This document shows, piece after piece, positions 1 to 5,157 of a stretch of 5,157 bases of DNA (position 1 is its first letter; each line of letters starts with the position of its first letter). The stretch spans positions 1-5,157 of the forward strand of contig DJXY01000117.1 of assembly GCA_002449915.1 (NCBI GenBank), read 5' to 3'. The translations under genes were made by a program, and so were the position numbers. The notes beneath the pieces are model-generated. The model was not told where the DNA came from, ran no database searches, and saw nothing but the letters and a program-made list of their open reading frames with translations. This stretch comes from Oribacterium sp. UBA6992 (lineage in GTDB: Bacteria > Bacillota > Clostridia > Lachnospirales > Lachnospiraceae).

Positions 1-1
1 C

Positions 2-1750
2 CGGGATATCAAGCCGCAGAATATGATTGTGGGAGAAGACGGTGTTGTTAAGGTTGCCGATTTTGGTATTGCGAGAGCTGCAACGCAGCAGACAGTGAAT
101 GCAACTGTCATGGGCTCTGTACATTATATTTCACCGGAACAGGCACGCTCCGGTGTGTCGGATGAACGTTCGGACATCTACTCCTTTGGCTGTACGATGT
201 ATGAAATGCTTACCGGTAAAGTGCCTTATGACGGAGATACCTCCGTTGCCGTTGTTTTTGCGCATCTCAAGAATAAAATTCCGCGGGTGCATGATCTGGT
301 ACCTGATGTATATCCCGCACTGGATATGGCGGTCTATAAATGCATGCAGAAAAAATCCTCTCTCCGGTATCAGCACATCAGTGATCTGGGGGCGGATCTC
401 CGCATGGCACTGAAGGATCCGGAAGGCTCCTTTATGAATGCTGCCGCTGACGAGGAAGCTCTTGGGGAAACGAGAGTGCTTACCAGTGATGAGATGCAGG
501 AGCTTAAGGAAAAGCGGAAATCTGCTCCAAAGATAAAAGAAAAAGAAACAGACACAGACTCGGAGACAAACAGCGAAGCTTCTGTTGTAAAAAGCATTTC
601 TCATATCAACCGGGCGATCTCGATTGTGTGTGCGCTTCTGATCCTGGGCATTATCGGATTTCTTGCCATCCGGATCCACGGCTTTTTTAAGGAATCCCGT
701 GAGATCACGGTAACATCCGCAGCAGAAAGCACGGCTGAAGTGGAAAGTGCTTCGCAGGAGGTAAATATTACAATTTCAGCTTTGGAAATCCGCATGCCGG
801 ATATCCTGGGTATGAGTGTTGATGAAGCAGAGGACTATCTCTCTGACTATAATATGCACATCCGTACTGCCAATGAAGAGTATTCAGACCGATACAATGA
901 GGGATTAATCATAAGCTATCCCAATAAAAAGTATGAATCCGGCGATGTTGTAGATGTGACCGTTTCCAAGGGACCGGCAACGATAATTTTTTATGATAAA
1001 AACAAGCCGGATCAGCTCGACGGGCTGCACGCAATGAAGCTTGAGGATCTGGAAAAAGAGCTTAAGGATCGAAATATTTCCTATACTGTTAAGACAGAAT
1101 CCAGTGATACTGTCTCAACGGGATATATCATTGCCACCAATAAACCGGACACCAGTGGCTCCGAGCAGCTGATGATTACCGTAAGTGAAGGAAAAAATAC
1201 AAAAACGGTAACGGTTCCAAATCTCCTCGGTAATACAGAGGAGGGAGCAGCCGCTGCGTTGAAACAGGCAGGACTTAAGACCGGAAATATCACATATCAA
1301 CCGGATACATCCAATCCTGCAGGAGTGGTGATCCATCAGTCCCAGGCTCCCGGCAGTCCTGCGGAACCAGATCAGATGATAAGCTTTACCGTCAGCTCCG
1401 GACCGGATGGACAGTCCTCTGTTAAGGCAGCTTCCTCGGAAAATGAGGAAAACGGATCTCAGAGCTACTGGTACGCAAGTATCAATCAGGCTGTAACGCT
1501 GGGAACCGGCGGCCCCGGAATTGATGGTTCCATGGTGGTGTCAATCCGGCTCCGGCAGGACCATAACGGAGAGAGCTATTATACAACCTTGCAGGGTGCC
1601 AGAAGCTATCCGCTCGGTACAGAGCTGCAGGTGGTTTTTTCCAGTATAAAAGGCGAAGCCGGAATATCCTCCGGCACTGTGGAAGTGGTTGATGCACAAA
1701 ATGATACGGTGATTGCAGAATTTCCGGTAACATTTGCACCTGAATCATAA
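2..1750 (+). CDS. prkC: PASTA-domain Ser/Thr protein kinase, PrkC/Stk type (5' end outside the window)
   Basis: Membrane Ser/Thr kinase that in Bacillota senses cell-wall fragments and phosphorylates proteins of division, wall synthesis and translation. The reading frame is open at the left edge: positions 2-22 encode RDIKPQN, the catalytic loop, and base 1 (C) fits the end of a His codon (HRD). Counting residues from the Met at 23, which is internal and not the start, I see DFG at 13-15, an activation loop with Thr 21, 24 and 28, GSVHYISPEQ at 31-40 in place of APE, DIYSFG at 51-56, and the late-lobe Arg 115. A charged, Ser/Thr-rich juxtamembrane linker (about 145-195) precedes one hydrophobic helix (about 199-217). 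PASTA-like repeats follow at about 256-318, 319-391 (divergent) and 394-461, then a Ser-rich linker and a beta-rich tail (about 481-575), possibly Ig-like as in B. subtilis PrkC. The kinase N-lobe, probably about 130 residues, is missing. The gene stops 13 nt before rsgA. Confidence 0.95.
   Translation, partial: RDIKPQNMIVGEDGVVKVADFGIARAATQQTVNATVMGSVHYISPEQARSGVSDERSDIYSFGCTMYEMLTGKVPYDGDTSVAVVFAHLKNKIPRVHDLVPDVYPALDMAVYKCMQKKSSLRYQHISDLGADLRMALKDPEGSFMNAAADEEALGETRVLTSDEMQELKEKRKSAPKIKEKETDTDSETNSEASVVKSISHINRAISIVCALLILGIIGFLAIRIHGFFKESREITVTSAAESTAEVESASQEVNITISALEIRMPDILGMSVDEAEDYLSDYNMHIRTANEEYSDRYNEGLIISYPNKKYESGDVVDVTVSKGPATIIFYDKNKPDQLDGLHAMKLEDLEKELKDRNISYTVKTESSDTVSTGYIIATNKPDTSGSEQLMITVSEGKNTKTVTVPNLLGNTEEGAAAALKQAGLKTGNITYQPDTSNPAGVVIHQSQAPGSPAEPDQMISFTVSSGPDGQSSVKAASSENEENGSQSYWYASINQAVTLGTGGPGIDGSMVVSIRLRQDHNGESYYTTLQGARSYPLGTELQVVFSSIKGEAGISSGTVEVVDAQNDTVIAEFPVTFAPES
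617..673 (+). other. Single transmembrane segment of the PASTA kinase
   Basis: These codons give an uninterrupted hydrophobic run (IVCALLILGIIGFLAI), flanked by Arg/His on the cytoplasmic side and by HGFFKESRE on the outer side. It separates the kinase domain from the PASTA repeats. The expected topology is therefore kinase inside and PASTA repeats outside, as is known for this family. Confidence 0.85.
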
Positions 1751-1753
1751 AAA

Positions 1754-1766
1754 GTGGGGGCACATG
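1754..1766 (+). promoter_or_regulatory. Weak ribosome binding site and start of rsgA
   Basis: Only a G-run (GTGGGGG, 1754-1760) precedes ATG 1764, with a 3-nt spacer. There is no AGGAGG-like core, unlike the later genes in the window. The kinase stop codon lies 13 nt upstream, so reinitiation by ribosomes finishing the kinase gene is plausible. This is inferred from spacing only. Confidence 0.5.
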
Positions 1767-2666
1767 AGTCTGACAGGTAAAATATTTAAAGGTATCGGTG
1801 GTTTTTATTATGTCCATACTTCAGAGGGAGACTATGAATGCCGTGCCAAGGGTGTTTTCCGGAACCGGAATGAAAAGCCGGTCGTCGGAGACATGGCGGA
1901 AATTGAACCCAAGGAGGATTCCGAGAAGCAGAGGCAGGGCAATGTGATCCGCATCCTGCCCAGAAAAAATCTGCTGGTTCGTCCGGAAGTCAGCAATGTA
2001 GACCAGGCGGTCATTGTGGTATCTCTCAAGGATCCCGCACCAAACCTCAATATGCTGGACCGGTTTCTGATCAATATGGAGCAGCTGGAGATCCCCGTTA
2101 TCATATTTTTTAATAAAAGCGATCTTGTTTCGGACAGCCGTGAGGAAGCAGAGGAAATGCGGATTGTCCGAATCTATCAGAGCATTGGATATAAAACGCT
2201 TGTGCTTAATACCAGGACAAATCAGTATCTTCCTGACATCCTTAAAATACTGGAAGGAAAGACCAGTGTTCTTTCCGGTCCATCCGGAGTAGGTAAGTCT
2301 ACACTGACCAACATGATTCATCCTGAAGCCAAAATGGAGACCGGAGAGATTTCACGCAAAATAAAAAGAGGCAGAAACACAACACGTCATGCCGAGTTCT
2401 TTTACATAGGCGATCATACGTATATCCTTGATACACCAGGTTTTACGTCTCTATATGTACGTGAAATCCCCTCGGACCGGCTGATGTATTACTATCCGGA
2501 GTTTGAGAGCTACCGCACAAAATGCCGTTTTCATAACTGCGTACATATCGGAGAAAAGGACTGCGCTGTGAAACGCGCTGTGCAGGAAGGTGAAATTTCC
2601 GAGGAGCGCTATGCAAGCTATGTGCAGCTATATCAGGAACTAAAGGAGCAGGAACAGCACTACTAA
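1764..2666 (+). CDS. rsgA: Small ribosomal subunit biogenesis GTPase RsgA (YloQ/CpgA/YjeQ)
   Basis: Circularly permuted GTPase that binds late 30S precursors, checks the decoding centre and leaves after GTP hydrolysis. The product is 300 residues, normal for the family. The N-terminal OB-fold begins TGKIFKGIGGFYYV. The G motifs are in permuted order: G4 NKSD at 117-120, G1 GPSGVGKST at 172-180, the G2 region GRNTTRH at about 203-209, and G3 DTPGF at 223-227. The C-terminal zinc site is C254-x4-C259-x-H261-x5-C267, followed by AVKRAV. I chose ATG 1764 because family similarity starts right after it. The frame is open back to a TTG at 1734, but that would add a non-conserved MHLNHKKWGH, overlap the kinase gene and lack a Shine-Dalgarno. 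Linkage to a PrkC-type kinase is conserved, and PrkC is known to phosphorylate RsgA in B. subtilis. Confidence 0.97.
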   Translation: MSLTGKIFKGIGGFYYVHTSEGDYECRAKGVFRNRNEKPVVGDMAEIEPKEDSEKQRQGNVIRILPRKNLLVRPEVSNVDQAVIVVSLKDPAPNLNMLDRFLINMEQLEIPVIIFFNKSDLVSDSREEAEEMRIVRIYQSIGYKTLVLNTRTNQYLPDILKILEGKTSVLSGPSGVGKSTLTNMIHPEAKMETGEISRKIKRGRNTTRHAEFFYIGDHTYILDTPGFTSLYVREIPSDRLMYYYPEFESYRTKCRFHNCVHIGEKDCAVKRAVQEGEISEERYASYVQLYQELKEQEQHY

Positions 2667-2693
2667 CAGTACTATGAGAAAGGACAGTCTTTT

Positions 2694-3362
2694 ATGAATT
2701 GTACATTATCCCCCTCTATACTCGCCGCTGATTTTGCAAATCTTGCGGAAGACATAAAGAGAGCAGAACAGGCAGGCATTGACTGCTTCCATTTTGATGT
2801 AATGGATGGAAGCTTTGTGCCGAACATTTCCTTTGGTGCACCAGTAATCAAGGCATTGAGGAGCAGAAGTCATGCTTTTTTTGATGTGCATATGATGGTT
2901 GAGGAGCCGGGTCGTTATATAGAGGATATGAAAAATGCAGGCGCGGACAGCATTACCGTACATCAGGAAGCCTGCCGCCATCTTGACAGAACCATCCATC
3001 AGATCCGGGAAGCCGGTCTGAAAGCAGGCGTCGCATTGAATCCTGCGACACCAGTAAGTACATTGGACTGTATCCTGCCGATGGTGGATCTTGTTCTGAT
3101 CATGTCTGTAAATCCCGGCTTCGGAGGACAGAAGCTGATTCCGTATACACTGGATAAAATCAGAACCTTGCGTAGAGAATCCGAGGAAGCCGGCATGGAT
3201 CTTACGATAGGCATTGACGGAGGCGTCAATTTGCAAAATCTTACCTCTGTACTGGACGCAGGTGCTGATTTCATCATTGCAGGCAGCGCCGTTTTTCAGC
3301 CGAATAATAAAATTGAGGAGAATGTCAATGCCATGCGGAAGCTCATGGGAGGCAGAGAGTGA
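2694..3362 (+). CDS. rpe: Ribulose-phosphate 3-epimerase
   Basis: Cytosolic TIM-barrel enzyme that interconverts D-ribulose 5-phosphate and D-xylulose 5-phosphate in the pentose phosphate pathway. The 222-residue product is full length for the family. It starts with LSPSILAADF (5-14). The first metal-binding strand is HFDVMDGSFVPN (33-44), with His33 and catalytic Asp35. HMMV (66-69) supplies the next metal His. GVALNPATP (112-120), SVNPGFGGQ (138-146, the flexible phosphate loop), GIDGGV (173-178, with catalytic Asp175) and AGSAVF (196-201, phosphate binding) follow in the usual order. AGAAAGGA (2677-2684) is a good Shine-Dalgarno 9 nt before the ATG. The gene starts 27 nt after rsgA and its last 4 nt overlap the next gene. 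No key residue is missing. Confidence 0.97.
   Translation: MNCTLSPSILAADFANLAEDIKRAEQAGIDCFHFDVMDGSFVPNISFGAPVIKALRSRSHAFFDVHMMVEEPGRYIEDMKNAGADSITVHQEACRHLDRTIHQIREAGLKAGVALNPATPVSTLDCILPMVDLVLIMSVNPGFGGQKLIPYTLDKIRTLRRESEEAGMDLTIGIDGGVNLQNLTSVLDAGADFIIAGSAVFQPNNKIEENVNAMRKLMGGRE
3347..3362 (+). promoter_or_regulatory. Ribosome binding site and 4-nt stop/start overlap, rpe to B6 kinase
   Basis: GGGAGG at 3347-3352 lies inside the last codons of rpe, 6 nt before GTG 3359. The GTGA at 3359-3362 contains both the kinase start and the rpe TGA stop. This arrangement usually means translational coupling, and it supports GTG over any later start. Confidence 0.8.
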
Positions 3363-4207
3363 AACACATTGCGGCAATCAACGATTTAAGTGGGGTCGGC
3401 CGGTGCTCGATTTCCGTCATTCTGCCGGTACTTTCTTATATGGGGTATTGCGTAAATCCTGTACCCACTGCAATTCTAAGTAATCATACCGCCTTTCCAT
3501 ATGCGTATTCAGTAAGTCTCACAGAGAGCCTTAAGCCCTACCTCGATGCCTGGGATAAAAACGGATTTCAACAGGATGCCATACTGATCGGATATCTTGG
3601 ATCACCGGAGCAGGCGGATGTGCTGTACCAATTCCTTACCCATGCAAGAGAAAAAAATCCGGAGCTTATCATTATTCTGGATCCTGTAATGGGGGATCAT
3701 GGCAGGCTGTATCGTAACATCACCTCCAGGTACATTGACTCCATGCGGAAGCTGATCCGGCTTGCAGACCTTTGCTGTCCTAATCTTACTGAGGCTGCAT
3801 TCCTGTCTGACCTGGATTATCAGGGGATAACGTACGCGCTTACACAGTGCACATCAGAAGAGGGCAGAAAAATGGTGCTTAACGCAATGTTTTCCGGCTT
3901 GTCCTGCCTTACAGAAGGAAAAATTGTTGTTACCGGCATAGATTGCGGAGAGCTTTATCAAAATGCGGTATGGCAGCCGGATGCAGAGCTTCAGATCCTT
4001 TATAATTCAAAATCCGGTGCCGGGCGACCCGGAACCGGAGACCTGTTTGCATCCATCATGACAGGAGACTATCTGGAAACCGGAGATCTTGTCAATAGTG
4101 TAAAACGAGCAGCGGATTTTGTGGCGTTGTCGGTAAAACACTCAGAGGAGGAAGCTCTTGCACCGGTATTTGGTGTTCAGTTTGAGGATATTCTAAGTCG
4201 TATATGA
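3359..4207 (+). CDS. Pyridoxal/pyridoxamine kinase (vitamin B6 salvage, PdxK/PdxY family)
   Basis: Ribokinase-like enzyme expected to phosphorylate the 5'-hydroxyl of pyridoxal, pyridoxamine or pyridoxine with ATP, feeding pyridoxal 5'-phosphate supply in the cytosol. The product has 282 residues. Visible motifs are DLSGVGRCS (9-17), LSNHTAFP (40-47, the SNHT substrate loop of PdxK/PdxY), GYLGSPEQ (78-85), DPVMGDHGRLY (108-118), PNLTEA (141-146), VVTGID (190-195) and PGTGDLFAS (224-232). The last holds the anion hole and the presumed catalytic base Asp228. The start is GTG at 3359, overlapping the rpe stop as GTGA, with GGGAGG 6 nt upstream. It sits where thiN is found in the B. subtilis cluster, but it has SNHT and GTGD and does not look like ThiN. 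Exact substrate preference cannot be read from sequence; activity on hydroxymethylpyrimidine is an alternative. A strong inverted repeat lies in the codons just before the GTGD motif. Confidence 0.88.
   Translation: MKHIAAINDLSGVGRCSISVILPVLSYMGYCVNPVPTAILSNHTAFPYAYSVSLTESLKPYLDAWDKNGFQQDAILIGYLGSPEQADVLYQFLTHAREKNPELIIILDPVMGDHGRLYRNITSRYIDSMRKLIRLADLCCPNLTEAAFLSDLDYQGITYALTQCTSEEGRKMVLNAMFSGLSCLTEGKIVVTGIDCGELYQNAVWQPDAELQILYNSKSGAGRPGTGDLFASIMTGDYLETGDLVNSVKRAADFVALSVKHSEEEALAPVFGVQFEDILSRI
4013..4039. repeat. Near-perfect GC-rich inverted repeat inside the B6 kinase gene
   Basis: The left arm TCCGGTGCCGGG (4013-4024) and the right arm CCCGGAACCGGA (4028-4039) are separated by CGA. They pair at 11 of 12 positions, the only mismatch being G4019 against A4033. 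The structure encodes roughly Ser-Gly-Ala-Gly-Arg-Pro-Gly-Thr-Gly, running into the GTGD motif. No T-run follows, so it is not a standard intrinsic terminator. It could be chance from Gly/Arg/Pro codons or a real mRNA hairpin. Confidence 0.7.
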
Positions 4208-4208
4208 C

Positions 4209-4237
4209 TTGAAAAACCCTTGGATTGCTTGTATAGT
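4209..4237 (+). promoter_or_regulatory. SigA-type promoter for serS
   Basis: TTGAAA (4209-4214) and TATAGT (4232-4237) are separated by exactly 17 nt. Each box differs from the TTGACA/TATAAT consensus at one position. There is no extended -10 TGn. Transcription would start near 4243-4245, giving an untranslated leader of about 70 nt before serS. The -35 box begins 2 nt after the stop codon of the B6 kinase gene. No rho-independent terminator is visible between the two genes, so read-through from the upstream operon is also possible. Confidence 0.75.
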
Positions 4238-4295
4238 AAATTGTTGATATGTCTGAAAGAAAGTTCTGTCACTCAGGCATGATTTAAAACGTTAC

Positions 4296-4315
4296 GGGAG
4301 GATGAAGTTTCCATG
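4296..4315 (+). promoter_or_regulatory. Ribosome binding site and start of serS
   Basis: GGGAGG (4296-4301) is the only Shine-Dalgarno near the gene and lies 11 nt before ATG 4313, slightly far. An earlier ATG at 4302 touches the Shine-Dalgarno, is in another frame and stops after about 16 codons, so it is not a credible start. The protein from 4313 begins MLDIKFVRENPD, the typical N-terminus of the family, which fixes the start. Confidence 0.8.
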
Positions 4316-5157
4316 TTGGATATTAAATTTGTCAGAGAAAACCCTGACATAGTCAAGGAAAATATCCGGAAGAAATTCCAGGATCAGAAGCTTGTTCTGG
4401 TTGATGAAGTCATCAAATATGATGCGGAAGCCAGAAAGGTACAGCAGGAGGCAGATGAACTGAGAGCCAGAAAGAATCAGCTTTCAAAGCAGATCGGCGC
4501 TCTCATGGCACAGGGCAAAAAAGAAGAAGCCTCAAAGGTGAAAGAGGATGTAGCCCGCCAGTCGGAAAGACTTAAGGAGCTGGAAGCTCAGGAGCCAAAG
4601 CTGCAGGAGGAAGTTACCAAGCGTATGATGGTAATTCCCAACATCATTGATCCTTCTGTACCGATTGGTCCGGATGATACGCATAATGTGGAAAACGAGA
4701 GATTCGGAGAGCCCAAGGTTCCTGATTTTGAAGTGCCTTATCACACAGATATTATGGAAAGCTTCGGAGGCATTGATCTTGATGCTGCCGGACGTGTTGC
4801 CGGAAACGGCTTCTATTATCTGGTCGGTGATATCGCAAGACTTCATTCTGCCATCTTATCCTATGCCCGTGATTTCATGATTGACAGAGGATTTACCTAT
4901 GTTATCCCGCCTTACATGATTCGTTCCAAGGTAGTGGATGGCGTTATGTCCTTTGCGGAAATGGATGCCATGATGTATAAAATCGAGGGAGAGGATCTGT
5001 ATCTGATCGGAACCTCAGAGCACTCCATGATCGGACGCTTTATTGATCAGATTATACCTCACGAGCAGCTGCCGCTTACTCTGACCTCCTATTCTCCCTG
5101 CTTCCGTAAGGAAAAGGGCGCCCATGGCATAGAGGAGAGAGGCGTTTACCGTATCCA
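4313..5157 (+). CDS. serS: Seryl-tRNA synthetase (3' end outside the window)
   Basis: Class II aminoacyl-tRNA synthetase that charges tRNA-Ser (and tRNA-Sec where present) with serine. 281 codons are visible and the frame is open at the right edge; about 420-430 residues are usual, so about a third is missing. The N-terminus MLDIKFVRENPDIV leads into a long charged two-helix coiled-coil arm (about 27-105) that in this family grips the tRNA long variable arm. It ends at RMMVIPNIIDPSVPIG (104-119), the usual hinge to the catalytic core. The core shows GRVAGNGFYYL (160-170), the PP of motif 1 (199-200), the serine-binding TSE (234-236) and motif 2 starting CFRKEKGAHG (263-272), with ATP-contacting Arg265 and Glu267. 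Motif 3 lies beyond the window. Motif 2 continues IEERGVYRI instead of the common bacterial GRDTRGLIR. The gene has its own promoter, and the leader is too short for a T-box. Confidence 0.96.
   Translation, partial: MLDIKFVRENPDIVKENIRKKFQDQKLVLVDEVIKYDAEARKVQQEADELRARKNQLSKQIGALMAQGKKEEASKVKEDVARQSERLKELEAQEPKLQEEVTKRMMVIPNIIDPSVPIGPDDTHNVENERFGEPKVPDFEVPYHTDIMESFGGIDLDAAGRVAGNGFYYLVGDIARLHSAILSYARDFMIDRGFTYVIPPYMIRSKVVDGVMSFAEMDAMMYKIEGEDLYLIGTSEHSMIGRFIDQIIPHEQLPLTLTSYSPCFRKEKGAHGIEERGVYRI

Noticed and set aside
131..679. 182-codon open frame on the minus strand opposite the kinase gene
   Set aside because: It is fully antisense to conserved kinase coding sequence, its translation is rich in Cys, His and Phe with no recognisable motif, and no ribosome binding site was seen.
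1734..1763. Alternative TTG start for rsgA at 1734
   Set aside because: The added ten residues are not RsgA-like, there is no Shine-Dalgarno, and it overlaps the kinase gene. ATG 1764 matches the family N-terminus.
2661..2671. Small palindrome TACT-AAC-AGTA at the rsgA stop codon
   Set aside because: A 4-bp stem is expected by chance, and there is no sign of a terminator or operator.
2706..3377. 223-codon open frame on the minus strand covering rpe
   Set aside because: The plus-strand frame is an unmistakable Rpe. The antisense product has shadow-like composition and no family motif.
4251..4278. Possible hairpin in the serS leader (GTCTGA with TCAGGC)
   Set aside because: The stem is only 6 bp including one G-T pair, the loop is 16 nt and no T-run follows. 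It is too weak to call a terminator or riboswitch.
4302..4352. Upstream ATG at 4302 as a leader peptide overlapping the serS start
   Set aside because: It directly abuts the Shine-Dalgarno with no spacer, is about 16 codons long and shows no serine-codon run.
4532..4880. Open frames on both strands inside serS (minus 4532-4846, plus 4647-4880)
   Set aside because: Both lie inside the continuous SerRS reading frame, which carries all the expected motifs.

Overview
The window looks like a piece of a Bacillota (Firmicutes) chromosome, most likely class Clostridia and perhaps Lachnospiraceae. The evidence is the gene order PASTA-kinase – rsgA – rpe, the clostridial-looking pyridoxamine kinase and seryl-tRNA synthetase, GGGAGG-type ribosome binding sites, and moderate base composition by eye. 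The lineage is an inference from remembered protein and synteny patterns; no search was run.

All genes lie on the + strand and fill almost the whole window. (1) Positions 2-1750 hold the 3' part of a membrane Ser/Thr protein kinase of the PrkC/Stk type. The window opens inside the catalytic loop (RDIKPQN); after it come a DFG motif, an intracellular linker, one transmembrane helix, three PASTA-like repeats and a beta-rich C-terminal tail. (2) Positions 1764-2666 hold rsgA, the circularly permuted GTPase of 30S ribosome maturation. (3) Positions 2694-3362 hold rpe, ribulose-phosphate 3-epimerase. (4) Positions 3359-4207 hold a pyridoxal/pyridoxamine kinase-family gene that overlaps the end of rpe by 4 nt. 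(5) Positions 4208-4312 are an intergenic gap with a good SigA-type promoter. (6) Positions 4313-5157 hold the 5' part of serS, which runs off the right edge.

Genes 1-4 are spaced by 13 nt, 27 nt and a 4-nt overlap, with no visible promoter or terminator between them, so they are probably one transcript. It would combine envelope-sensing phosphorylation, GTP-dependent ribosome assembly, a pentose-phosphate step and vitamin B6 salvage. In Bacillus subtilis the same cluster runs prkC–rsgA–rpe–thiN; here a B6 kinase sits where thiN (thiamine pyrophosphokinase) would be. serS begins a separate unit with its own promoter.

I found no undescribed system, mobile element, CRISPR array or RNA gene. 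The points most worth a second look are the thiN-to-B6-kinase replacement, a near-perfect GC-rich hairpin lying in the codons just before the catalytic GTGD motif of that kinase, and the non-standard motif 2 of the seryl-tRNA synthetase.
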